Part shown: one piece after another, positions 35,056-45,958 of the stretch
Layout of the letters: each line of letters begins with the position of its first letter
Position numbering within the stretch: position 1 is the first letter of the stretch
NCBI GenBank assembly: GCA_023935145.1
Contig: CM043700.1
Coordinates: forward strand, 30,055,001 to 30,119,000
Length of the DNA: 64,000 nucleotides
Reading direction: 5' to 3'
Source: Bretschneidera sinensis
Lineage: Eukaryota; Streptophyta; Magnoliopsida; Brassicales; Akaniaceae
The notes under the pieces: generated by a model
The model's input: only the letters and a program-made list of their open reading frames with translations
Databases searched by the model: none
What the model was told of the DNA's origin: nothing
Program-made: the position numbers and the translations under genes

Positions 35056-35600
35056 TAGTGCACAAAGAGGTCTCGAGATTTTGGAGAAGTCCTTGATGAA
35101 TCTTTATAAAAATCGGCATGTCCAAGGAAACTTCTAATGCCCTTGACCATGAGAGGGGGAGGTAGCTTTGAAATGATGTCAATCTTAGCTTTGTCTACCT
35201 CAATACCTTTGTTTGAGATAGAGTGACTCAACACAATACCTTGTTGAACCATGAAGTGACATTTCTCCCAATTCAGTACTAAATTACTCTCTTCACATCT
35301 CCTTAGGACATTTTCCAAATGATTCAGGCACTCATCAAAATTAGATCCAAAGACACTAAAATCATCCATGAACACCTCAATATATTTCTCTACCATATCG
35401 AAAAAAATGCTCATCATACATCTTTGAAAAGTGGTTGGTGCATTGCATAAACCGAATGGCATTCTTCTGTAAGCAAATGTACCGAAAGGACATATGAATG
35501 TAGTCTTTTCTTGATCCTTAGGTGCTATGGAAATTTGATTATATCCACTATAGCCATCCAAGAAGCAGTAATAACTGTGACCAGCTAACCTCTCTAGCAT
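35052..35600 (-). pseudogene. Reverse transcriptase of element C, main part
   Basis: Starts in MLERLAGHSYYCFLDGYSGY and includes MPFGLCNAPTTFQRCMM, the catalytic FMDD (35361-35372), WEKCHFMVQQGIVL and [14 protein letters not shown]. The frame then shifts at the end of the thumb. Its N-terminal part lies in the previous segment across a stop near 35672. Confidence 0.88.
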
Positions 35601-35675
35601 TTGATCAATGAATGGTAGGGGAAAATGGTCTTTTCTAGTTACTTTGTTTAATCTCCGGTAATCAATGCATACTCT

Positions 35676-37126
35676 TCAACGCGTTGTTTTTCTTGTAGGT
35701 ATGAGCTCCTCATCTTCATTCTTTACCACAGCAATCCCACTCTTTTTAGGAACGACTTGGACCGGACTCACCCATTTGCTATCCGATATAGGGTAAATGA
35801 TGCCAACATCTAGTAGCTTCAATATCTTGGCTTTTACTACCTCCTTCATGTGTGGGTTAAGTCGTCTTTGAGCATCTCGAGTGGGCCTTGCTTCTTCTTC
35901 AAGGTAAATGTTATGCATGCACTTTGCTGGACTTATCCCCTTAATGTCAGCAATGGTCCACCCAATGGCAGTTTTATGCTCCCTAAGAACTCTTAACAGC
36001 TTCCCTTCTTCCCCACTACTCAAGTTAGCAGCTACAATCACAGGTAAAGTCGCATTTTCTCCTAAGTAGGCATATGTTAAATGCTCAGGTAGCTGCTTTA
36101 GTTCCAATGTTGGTCCCTGCACAATGGATGGAAGAAGAGTAGTATTAGTGGGTATGAGAGATTCAAATGGAAGAGGATACATACTGGAATATTTTGGAGA
36201 GGTCGCAAGAAGGTGCACAACTATGATGATGTCATTAGTAACATCTTCATATTCTTGCTCAATATCCATCTCCGTGAAGCTATGAGTGAGAGTAGTCTCC
36301 AATGGATCAATGTGTTGGACCTGAAAAGCTTGCTCAACAAAGTTTTGTATCATACAAACATTAAAGGATTCCAAGTCATCTTGAGGAAGTTTCATTGCAT
36401 CAAATATTTTAAACTCTATTTTCTCACCATTGATTTTCATACTTACTATACCATTTTTTACACAGATCTTAGTATCAGCAGTTCTCATAAATAGTCTCCC
36501 TAATATGATAGGCAAAGGTAATAGCATAGAGCAATCCTTCATGTCTAATACAATGAAATCAGCAGGTAAAATGAACTCACCAACTTTCACTAAGACGTCC
36601 TCAAGAACACCCCTAAGTCTTTTTATGCCAACTGTAAGGTAATAGAAGTCGGTTGTAGCTCCCCCAAACCTAAGATTTCGAATACCATGTAAGGTAGCAA
36701 GTTTACCCCCGCTCCTAAGTCTAGCAATGCCTTGTCAAATAGCTGATCACCTATTCTACAGGGAATAGTAAAACTACCCAAATCTTTCAGTTTTGGTAGG
36801 AGTTTTCTTAGCAGTACAACACTTACCTCCTCAGTTAATGCTACAGTCTCATGCTCTTGAAATTTTCTTTTATGAGTGCAACAATCTTTTAGGAATTTAG
36901 CATAGGCAGGTATTTGGTGAATTGCATCTAATAATGGAATATTAATTTCAACTTTCCGCAAGGTCTCAAAAATATCAAGTAGTTTATTATCTTTCGTTTG
37001 TTTTACTAACCTTTGCGGGAAGGGTGGTGTATTCACCTTCTTTGTCTCACTTACTCTTAATACTGATGGTGTCTCTTTGGATGCTGCTGGAGATTCCTCG
37101 AATCGGATCACTTTTCCATTTCTCAA
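35676..37126 (-). pseudogene. Protease, linker and RT N-terminus of element C
   Basis: Two open segments, 36623-37126 and 35676-36590, separated by a frameshift near 36610. The first holds the retropepsin with ALLDLGAGVNLLP. The second holds VGEFILPADFIVLDM, the linker LELKQLPEHLTYAYLGEN, and the RT start KLLDVGIIYPISDSKWVSPV. Confidence 0.85.
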
Positions 37127-37325
37127 TGTTGTGACAGCCTTTAGTTGTTGATGCCCCCAGGGTTGGGTAATGTTTGAGCTGGGAGCTCCCCTTGCTTTCT
37201 GTCACTGAGCTCTTTAGCTAGTTATCCTATTTGTACCTCTAGTCTTTGAATTGCTTGCTCATGTGCCACATTAGTTTATTTTTGTTGAGTCATGAACTGT
37301 TCTTGTGATGTCACCAGTTGTCTTA

Positions 37326-38367
37326 CTAGACTTTCGAGGTCGTTCTTCTTTGGTTCGGGAGTAGCATGAGCAGTGGGATGGGGGTTTCGTTGCTTTCCTT
37401 GATTGTTCTGGTTGTTGCTCCACTAGAAATTTGGGTGGTTTCGCTATCCAGGGTTATATGTGTTGGTATATGGGTTGTTCTTCGATGGATAGTTGTTAGG
37501 CCCCATGTAGTTGGCTTGTTCTGGATCTGCAGATGAGTACAAAGGACACGTATCAGTATTATGGTTGTATTGAGAACAAATTGCACATACCTGGAGTAGG
37601 GTGGATGGTAGGCTGGATGAGGCATTTTGAGTAGTCATGGCTTTTACAATCATATCTAGTTTCCTCTCCATTGCTGCCATTTGAGGGGAAGATCCTCCAT
37701 TTATATTTACCTCATACATACCTTTACCCATGGTCACATGTCTACCTCGAGAGGAGAATTGTTGGGTGTGCTCGCTGAGGGTTTCGAAGAGCTCTATTGT
37801 TTCTTCACTGCTTTTCTCCATCAGGACTCCTCCACAACCTAAATCAATAATACATTTATTAGTATCATTTAAACCTTCATAAAAGGCTTGTACCAGTTCA
37901 TCTTGAGGCAGGTTATGGTGTGGGCATTTGAGTAGTAAGTCGTTGAAGTGTCCCCATGCTTCGAAGAAGAGGTCCCCATCCTTTTGTTGGAAGGACTGGA
38001 TCTCCTTCCTCATTTGTCTTGTCTTTTGGGCTGGGAAGAACTTCTTCAGGAACTTGCTTGCCAACTCCTCCCAAGTGTGGATGGAAACTGCAGGCAAAGA
38101 ATTATACCAAAGTTTAGCATTATCTTTCAAGGAAAAAGGGAACAGAATTAACCTTATTCCTTCTTGGTCTAGTCCTTGTATGTGCTGGAACTTGCAAAGA
38201 TCAAAAAATTCTCGGAGGTGCAAGTGTGGATCTTCGTTAGGAGTGCCTCTAAAATAAGTCAAAGCATTCAAGATTTGCGGAGATATGTAATAATTTTCTG
38301 CCGCCTCAGGTTGATATGTAATGCATGATGGTTGATCAATGTTTCGAGGGATGAAGGAGTGCTTCAT
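37326..38367 (-). pseudogene. gag of element C
   Basis: A 307-codon open stretch (37444-38367) with the Retrotrans_gag domain (ILNALTYFRGTPNEDPHLHL, LKDNAKLWYNSLPAVSIHTW, KCPHHNLPQDELVQAFYEGL). It ends in the zinc-knuckle CAICSQYNHNTDTC (CX2CX4HX4C complete). A frameshift near 37440 separates the Asn/Pro-rich tail. The first codons of gag, upstream of 38367, are in another frame. Confidence 0.85.
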
Positions 38368-38600
38368 CGGTACTTGTGCAGGTGGTTGCTGGTTCTCGAG
38401 CCGTTCCGCTATTTGTGTTTCGTTCTACTTCTTCTTAATTCTCCTTGAAGTTGTTCCTTAGCTTTTGTTGGATAGTCCACTCAAGCTCGGGATCAAGGGG
38501 AAAGAATGTTGGATGTCGGGATCGCAGTCCGTGCATAAATCAGAAGAAACAGCTTCAGTGTAGCAGTTCAACTCTGCTGCTTGGATACTTTCTGCCCTAA

Positions 38601-38639
38601 ATGCGCTCGATCGCACAAGAGGTTGTGATCGATCGCAAG
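38601..38639 (-). repeat. GATCGAGCGCA motif pair upstream of C gag
   Basis: Two units, GCGCTCGATCGCAC and TGTGATCGATCGCA, at the same relative place as in A and B, between primer site and gag. Confidence 0.7.
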
Positions 38640-38776
38640 TACCACAGAAAGTGTGAGTTAGGGTTTGATGTGCCTGAAAGAAAAAACAATTTAATTAGGT
38701 TTTATGAAAAATAAAGATAGTAAACAATACTAGCGTAATAATAATGAAAGTAATTTTAAAAAGAACTTTAGCGCAA

Positions 38777-38794
38777 TCCCCGACAACGACGCCA
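38777..38794 (-). other. Primer-binding site of C, tRNA-Asp type
   Basis: On the minus strand TGGCGTCGTTGTCGGGGA has two C-to-T type changes from the tRNA-Asp complement. Confidence 0.85.
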
Positions 38795-38800
38795 AAAACT

Positions 38801-40106
38801 TGTTGAGTGAGTATCTACCTAAATAAATAGGTGAATAATCGTACTAGTTATACTTGCAAGTGCACAAGGTCATCAGTGTAGTCTAGTGTGCAAAAAAAAG
38901 ATCATCTCCACAGGGATTGGTAAAGTTGCTTTTAGAAGCAGTTTCTCTAAAGTAAAAAGAGATAAATAACTGTTGGAAGGTGATTTGATAATAATAAAGA
39001 CATAGGGCTTTGATATCCACTACTAGTATTACTTTCCCAATTTGTATAAGGTATCAGTGCACTAGCCTTATTATGTATACCTACTGGTTGCCAACCTAAG
39101 GGCATGGTATTTACACCTTAAGCTATTGATTTCCCTAAGCAACGAGTTAGGCATGGTATCTATTCTAACTCTTTTCTTTCTTAAGGGATTCAGCATGGTA
39201 TCTGCTTGAGTTATTCGTTAAGAAAACATAAGTACTATGGAAATCGACAACCACATGAGACCTAGGGCATGGTATCTACTCCTGGTTTCCCATGTTGATT
39301 AAGCCGGGTATCCGGATAAGATATCCCTTGTTACTAATGTTAGACCCAGGACTCAGTCATCCAAATTGATCTAACTAACCTATCCATACCACATGCATAC
39401 GTTGGCCTTACACATACATATGAGGAATTTAAATAAGCACAGACATTAATCAAGTTAAGTAACATAATAAAAGCTATTGGCAAAGATTTTATCAATGAAC
39501 ATAAATATGGGAATGCATAACTAGGGCTTCAATCGAGCCCTATAAGAAAGTTAGTTACACATACTATCTGAAGTAAACATTATAAATAAACTAAACATTA
39601 AAAGAGAAGAATAAACCCGAGAGAAGAGGCGTCAATTCTCTCCCAAGCTCTAAACTCCAAGTAAAAGAAAAGAGAAAAGTGTTTTCTATCTGAGGTGTGT
39701 TATGTGTGTGAGTTACAAGTGTATTTATAGGTCTTTGAGAAGTCCTAAGAGACCCATGAGTTCCTAAACCTTCCTAAAACAATATTTCCAAAATAGGGTT
39801 ATGCAGTTTACTGTTCACGCCCGTACATGTGCGCTCGATCGCATATGTCTTGCGCTCGATCGCAGTGTGTGCTCGATCGCTCATGTGTGCGCATGATCGC
39901 AATGTGCGCTCGATCGCATTACATGGCGCGATCGATCGTAATTTGTCCAAAGAATGCTCCAGGGATTCCAGATTTCTTCCTTTAAGTGCCAAAACTGCTT
40001 CTTTTTCTCCAAAACCCTATAAAAACATGTAAAACACATTGAGGTATTTAAGGACCTAACAAATGTAAATAAGGGGGCTTAAATATGAATATTTAAGCAT
40101 CTATCA
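38801..40106 (-). repeat. 5' LTR of element C (right)
   Basis: 1306 bp with complete TG and CA ends. TATA complement at 39722-39729. Six GCTCGATCGCA-type units lie at 39831-39938. The perfect terminal palindrome is at 40077-40098. Relative to the other C LTR, about 30 bp near 40037 are replaced by the 12-base word CATTGAGGTATT, which also occurs at the left junction of C. Confidence 0.88.
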
Positions 40107-40930
40107 GTAGAGAAATATATTTAGGTATTCATGGATGATTTCAGTGTCTTTGGTTCTAATTTTGATGAATGCCTAAATCATTTGGAAAATGTCCTAAAAA
40201 GATGTTAAGAGAGCAATTTAGTGTCGAATTGGGAGAAATGTCACTTTATTGTCCAACAAGGCATTGTGTTGGGTCATTCCATCTCCAACAGAGGTATTGA
40301 GGTAGACAAGGCTAAAATAGACATCATTTCAAAGCTGCCTCCTCCTCTCACAGTTAAGGGTATTAGGAGTTTCTTTGGACATGCGGGTGTCTATAGAAGA
40401 TTCATCAAGGATTTCTCCAAGATCTCGAGACCCCTTTGTGCATTGTTAGCTAAAGATGCCAGATTGGAATGGAATGATAACTATATGACAGCTTTCAACA
40501 CATTGAAGAATATGCTCACCTCTGCTCCAATAATGATGGCACCAGATTGGAATCTTCAATTTGAATTGATGTACGATGCCAGTGACTTCGCCTTGGGAGC
40601 TATCTTAGGTCAAAGAGTCAATAAGGTACCTCATGCTATTTGCTATGCTTCTAGAACTTTAAATGATGCTCAGCTTAACTATTCTGCTACTGAAAAAGAA
40701 TTGTTAGCTGTTATTTTTGCTTTAGAGAAGTTTAGATCATATCTTATTGGTTCTAAAGTTATTGTATTCACTGACCATGTTGCTTTGAGATATCTGTTTT
40801 CTAAGAAAGATGCAAAGCTTAGGCTAATCAGATGAGTGCTCTTATTATAAGAATTTGATTTAGAGATCAAAGACAAGAAAGGCAGTGAGAATGTGGTTGC
40901 AGATCATTTATCAAGGTTACCCTATGAGAA
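40107..40930 (+). pseudogene. RT C-terminal half and RNase H of element B
   Basis: Resumes with the FMDD box (40128-40139) of B RT, then ESNLVSNWEKCHFIVQQ, GIRSFFGHAGVYRRFIKDFS, the RNase H motif [36 protein letters not shown] and VFTDHVALRYLFSKKD. Stops occur at 40206-40208 and 40833-40835. The RNase H tail ENVVADHLSRLPYEN follows. Confidence 0.85.
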
Positions 40931-41182
40931 TGATGACAATGAGCTACCTTTAAATGAGAACTTCCCTGATGAGCAACTATTCACACTAGAGGTAAAACCT
41001 CCATGGTATGCTGATATTGTCAATTATCTAACTACTAAGGTTTTCCCCCAGATATGACCACGCAAGAAAAGAAGCGGCTAATATCTATGTCTAGATACTA
41101 CCATTGGGATGATCTTTACCTTTTCAAATTATGCCCTGATCAAATCATCAGACGATGTGTCTCAGAAGAGGAGCACTTGAGC

Positions 41183-42358
41183 CTATTATAACACTGCCAT
41201 CATTTGGCTTGTGGAGGATATTTTGGTCCAAAGTGAACAGCTCTTAAAGTATTAAAATCTGGTTTTTATTGGCCTAACTTGTTTAAAGATGCTTTCTCCT
41301 TTTGCAGCTCATGTGATAGATGCCAACAGATAGGTAACATCTCTTCCCGAAATCAAGTGCCCCTCCAAAATATCCATATAGTAGAACTTTTCGATGTATG
41401 GGGCATTGATTTCATGGGTCCATTTCCTAACTCCTTTGGGTATTTATATATTCTAGTGGGTGTGGATTATGTGTCCAAATGGGTCGAGGTTATCTCCTCA
41501 AAGACTAATGATCACAAAGTAGTTGTCAAGTTTCTGCAGGCTAACATATTTACCAGGTTTGGGACTCCAAGAGCAATCATTAGTGATGGGGGCAGCCACT
41601 TTCATCATCATTTTTTTGTTGCAATACTCAGTAAATATGAGATCACTCATAAAGTTGGCACCCCTTATCATCCTCAAACCAGTGGCTAAGTGGAGATAAG
41701 TAACCAAGAGATCAAAGGAATCCTAGAGAGGACTGTGCAGCCTAATCGGAAGGATTGGTCTTTGCGCCTAAATGTTGCTCTATGGGCATATCGGACTTCT
41801 TATAAAACTCCAATTAGCATGTCTCTATACTGCCTAGTCTTTGGGAAAGCATGCCATCTTCCGGTAGAATTAGAGCATCGAGCATATTGAGCCATAAAGC
41901 AATTCAATTTTGATATGAAACAAGCGGGAGAGAAGAGGAAGCTGCATTTAAATGAGCTAGAGGAACTAAGATATGACGCCTATGAAAATGCCAAGCTCTA
42001 CAAAGAATGGACAAAAGCTTATCATGACAAGCAACTAGTGCGTAAATAGTTTCACATAGGACAAAGGGTGGTACTCTACAATTCAATATTAAGGCTATTC
42101 CCAGGCAAACTAAAATCCTGTTGGGCTGGTCCGTATGTGGTCACCAAGGTCTTTCCTCATGGAGCCTTGGAGATTCATGACTCAAATAGCAACCAGACAT
42201 TTACAGTCAATGGACACCGAGTCAAACCATACCTCTATCTCACCATACCTCCTCGGGACGAGGACTTGACACTTCAAACTATCCAATATATAGCTGATCC
42301 ACAGACACCTAACCCACTTGAATTCCCAGTTTCTGTTGCACATAACGTCACTACTTGA
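41183..42358 (+). pseudogene. Integrase of element B, broken by stops
   Basis: The zinc-binding H2C2 part ([25 protein letters not shown]) is followed by a core with all three acidic positions in the text: [16 protein letters not shown] and [10 protein letters not shown]. In-frame stops fall at 41234-41236, 41687-41689, 41888-41890 and 42047-42049. The C-terminal domain ([29 protein letters not shown]) runs to a stop at 42356-42358. Unlike C, the core is not deleted. Confidence 0.85.
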
Positions 42359-43826
42359 TGCATTGCAATCGAGCGCACCTACACCTTGCGATCAAGCGCA
42401 TTTACTCCAGAAGCTAAACTTTATTCCCTAAGTAAACAGTCTACACCACATGATGATCAGCAGAGAGATGATACTCCGTCTGGCTGAAGACGTTAAACTT
42501 AGCGCTCATGGGAGGTACCCCAGACATATCCTTTTCATTTTAGTACTTTTCTTTTAGTTATAGTTATATTTACACGTCTATTATTTATATTTTGTTTTCC
42601 AGCACAATGTTTATTTTTTCTTTGTCAGGTACTCAGTGCGTGCATCCAATTCAAGTTTGAGGGCGTAGACAAGCAAGTGAACAACCGAGTTCTCCATCTC
42701 CCAGGTCAGATCTTTCCAGGCCACACACGCATTGGGGACAATGTGTATTTTAAGTTTGATGGTAGTGGGAGATACTAGATACTATCACACACACACTTGA
42801 CATACATGCACACACTAAGTCTCAGTTTTTATTTTTAGGAAGATAAAAGCATGTTCTTTTGGTAAACAAAAATTTGTTTGATTTAAAAATTTGATAACAC
42901 TTCATTAGTAAGCTTACAAACTAGAACATATAGTCTTGTTTTAGGAATTTTACAAAGTTGAGGTAACTACCTTAAGGCACCTAAGAAGTCACAAGTTTGC
43001 TTTAAAATTGCACGAGCACATTTAGCACGCATTTGTGTGAGGTATGACATATAATTCTTTTGTATATGTTTCCATTACCTAAACTGTAGTTGGATAACTT
43101 GTTGAAAAGAACCCTTTGGCATAAGAAAATAAAGAGAAAAAAAGATAATATGTCCATCATGCGAAAAGAAAATCCAAAAGCTTCCAAAAATCAACTTTCC
43201 ACTGAGTAACTGAGCCTCTTGCCTCAGTAAGCATTGAGTGTTCACGTCAAAAGGTGGGAGTTTCATTAAGAAGCATTAAAAACCTGTTAAGTTCCATAGC
43301 CTTTTTGACTCGAGCTAGTAAGTTCTTAGGGGTATCTTTACACCTATTGCCCTAAAACCATCTGGTTTGGGAGTCATTGGCCAAACATTCGTTACAAGGG
43401 TCAAATAGAAAGCTAGATGGAACTCTACATGGCAAAGATTGCATAATAAAAGGAAAAGAAAAAAAAAACAAGTATTACGCCATTTTGTTCTCTTTGATAA
43501 GAAATTTGATCAAAATTTGGGCACCAAAACACCATCCACTAAAATTATGTGAAAACCCCATCTTATATGTGCTAATTCATCACACACAAATCAAACTTGC
43601 GATGCCTTAAGCCTGTCTTAGGTAAGTAACATAAAGCTTTTGAAAGTCCTTTTGGCAATCCAAAAATGTGTTTTTATTATAAGCTTACTCATGAACGGTT
43701 ATCATGGTTTTATGAACAACCCAAATTTCTGAGTATCATGGAAATGAATTTATCTTTGATTTTGTTTTTCATTTAGTTTTCAGTTTTGTATTACTAAGGG
43801 ACTAGCAATATGTAAGTTTGGGGGTG
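42359..43826 (+). other. 3' untranslated region of B
   Basis: Non-coding. It holds two GATCGAGCGCA units just after the integrase stop (42366-42400), the GCTGAAGACGTTAAACTTAG block shared with A, one copy of the 92-bp unit (43194-43265) and polypurine-like words. The last of these, AAGTTTGGGGGTG at 43814-43826, abuts the LTR. Confidence 0.75.
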
Positions 43827-45155
43827 TGATCATTTACATTTGTTAAGTCCTATTTTATGTTAATTTAGTTCATTTTACTTCATTTCTGTGTTTTACACAC
43901 TTTTATAGGGTTTTGGAGAAGAAAGAAGCATTTTGAAGCTTAAAAGGAAGAAAACTGGAAATCTTGGAGCAGTTGCTGCCTGGAGTGCGATCGAGCGCAC
44001 CAGGCATGCGATCGAGCGCAACAGTACATGCGCACACGGGCGATCGAGCGCAGCAGCAATCATGGACACAGGCCAGATCGAGCGCACCGCGTGTGCGATC
44101 GAGCACATAGTTGTGATCGAGTACACCGCGTGTTAGATCGAGCGCACCTATACGGGCGTGAACAGTAAAGTGGCAAAACCAGTTTTGGAAATAAAAGAGT
44201 TTTGTGTTTTAGGAAAGTTTAAGAATTCATGAGCCTTCTAGGACTATTCAACCCCTATAAATACACTTGTAAAACACGCAAAGAAGACATCCTTTCTTTT
44301 ACCTTTTGTTTAGTTTGGAGTTGTAAGCTTTGGGAGAGAATTGACGCCTCTTCTCTCGGGTTTACTCTTTCCCCTTTATTTTATGAATATGTTTACTTCA
44401 TTTAGCATGTGCAACTAAACACCTATAGGGCTCGATTGAAGCCCTAGTTATGCTTTTCCACATATCTATTCATTGACTATCTTTGCTATAGCCCTATCTG
44501 AATGTTTAACTTGATTAATACCTGTTTGTATTTAAATTCCTCGTATGTGTGTGCCTGATCAACATATGCATGTGGTATGGATAGGTTAGTCGGATCAATT
44601 TGGATGACCGAGTCCTGGGTTCGACATTAGTAACAAGGGATATCCACATCGGATTCCCTGGTTAATCAACATGGGAAACCGGGAGCAGACCAAGCTCTAG
44701 GTCCTGTGTGGTTGCCGATCTCCACTGCCCTCATGCTCTCTTAAGGAACAACTCAGTATACACCTATGCTGAATCCCTTAATAGAGAAAAGAGTTAGAGT
44801 ATACACCATGCCTAACTCGTTGCATTGGGAGATCAATAGCTTAAGGTGTGGACCAAGCCCTTAGGTTGGCAACCATTAGATATTCATGATAAGGCTAGAG
44901 CATTGAAACTTTACTTAGTGGGAAAGTATAGTTAGGATGGATATCGTAGTCCTATATTCTCATTCTTTTTATTCACTCATAATCAACTATTATTTCTCTT
45001 TTCAAACTTGAAGAAATTAGTCCTAGAAAGAAATTCTCCAATCCCTGTGGAAATGATCTCGCACTTGCACACTATGCTACCACAGACCTTGTGCACTTGC
45101 AAGTAAAAATAGAACGATTATCTGCTTATTAATTTAGGTATATTTTCGTCCAACA
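43827..45155 (+). repeat. 3' LTR of element B
   Basis: 1329 bp. Relative to the 5' LTR it has lost 31 bp right after TGAT, including the terminal palindrome. It has gained two GATCGAGCGCA-type units: seven at 43988-44149 against five. TATAAATA is at 44256-44263. Ends GTCCAACA. Confidence 0.9.
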
Positions 45156-45160
45156 CTATT

Positions 45161-45846
45161 CATTGACTATCTTTGCCATAGCCCTGTCTGAATGTTTAAC
45201 TTGATTAATACCTGTTTGTATTTAAATTCCTCGTATGTGTGTGCCTGATCAACATATGCATGTGGTATGGATAGGTTAGTCGGATCAATTTGGATGACCG
45301 AGTCCTGGGTTCGACATTAGTAACAAGGGATATCCATACTGGATTGCCGGGTTAATCAACTTGGGAAACCGGGAGCAGACCAAGCCCTAGGTCCTGTGTG
45401 GTTGCCGATCTCCACAGCCCTCATGCTCTCTTAAGGAACAACTCAGTATATACCCATGCTGAATCCCTTAAGAGAGAAAAGAGTTAGAGTATACACCATA
45501 CCTAACTCGTTGCATAGGGAGATCAATAGCCTAAGGTAAGGACCAAGCCCTTAGGTTGGCAACCATTAGATATTCATGATATGGCTAGAGCATTGAAACT
45601 TTACTTAGTGGGAAAGTATAATTAGGGTGGATATCGTAGTCCTATATTCTCATTATTGTTATTCACTCATAATCAACTATTATTTCTCTTTTCGAACTTG
45701 AAGAAATTAGTCCTAGAAAGAAATTCACCAATCCCTGTGGAAATGATCTCGCACTTGCACACTATGCTACCACAGACCTTGTGCACTTGCAAGTAAAACT
45801 AGAACGATTATTTGCATATTATTTTGGGTAGATAATCGGCACAACA
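45161..45846 (+). repeat. 3' LTR of A, right part
   Basis: Resumes the A LTR at CATTGACTATCTTTGC and ends GGCACAACA. It is followed by the TGGAC duplication. Together with 24414-25037 it gives 1310 bp, against 1317 bp for the 5' LTR. Confidence 0.9.
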
Positions 45847-45851
45847 TGGAC

Positions 45852-45958
45852 CATGACATATTCAATAGGCCTTTGGATGTAAAGCCGAAACCCATTGATA
45901 AGGTATAAGAGGTTTGATTAAAGTTTAATCAAGTAAGATTCATTCCAAATGTGATTCT
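45852..45958. other. Short spacer between the A nest and the F LTR
   Basis: 107 bp. Its last 47 bp (from about 45912, AGTAAGATTCATTCC and flanks) match 20319-20366 on the other side of the A nest. Confidence 0.6.

Larger units (their letters stand above)
29816..40106 (-). mobile_element. Element C: inverted Athila-like Ty3/gypsy retrotransposon inside the RT of B
   Basis: LTRs at about 29816-31144 (3' LTR) and 38801-40106 (5' LTR), with gag, protease, RT, RNase H and integrase all on the minus strand between them. The right end is a clean TGATAG terminus next to GTAGA (40107-40111); a GTAGA is also present at 29788-29792. At the left end the last 14 or so bases of the LTR are missing, and extra B-like sequence lies between GTAGA and the LTR. 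It is the best preserved of the three, but the integrase catalytic core is deleted. Confidence 0.88.
25038..45155 (+). mobile_element. Element B: Athila-like Ty3/gypsy retrotransposon inserted in the 3' LTR of A
   Basis: LTRs at 25038-26352 and 43827-45155. The target duplication is TTATT (25033-25037) and CTATT (45156-45160), one base diverged; the rest of the A LTR resumes directly after it. The internal order is gag, protease, RT, RNase H, integrase, as in Ty3/gypsy, with the DLGAG protease motif and tRNA-Asp primer of the Athila group. It is interrupted within RT by inverted element C. Several in-frame stops make it defective. Confidence 0.9.
20414..45846 (+). mobile_element. Element A: non-autonomous Athila-like Ty3/gypsy retrotransposon, host of nested B and C
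   Basis: LTR termini TGATAG...CACAACA. It is bounded by a perfect 5-bp target duplication TGGAC at 20409-20413 and 45847-45851. Without the nested insertion it is about 5.3 kb: 20414-25037 plus 45161-45846. It keeps LTRs, a tRNA-Asp-type primer site, a fused partial gag frame and the 3' untranslated region with polypurine tract. It lacks the protease, RT, RNase H and integrase regions present in B and C. Confidence 0.9.

Noticed and set aside
33390..42358. Possible endogenous pararetrovirus, because of RT with FMDD and RNase H.
   Set aside because: Domain order with integrase, LTRs, tRNA-Asp primer site, target duplications and DLGAG protease fit Ty3/gypsy; no movement-protein motif was seen.
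43985..44156. Regularly spaced GATCGAGCGCA units resembling a CRISPR array.
   Set aside because: Units are about 11 bp with short, related spacers, sit in an LTR upstream of a TATA box, and the genome is a plant.
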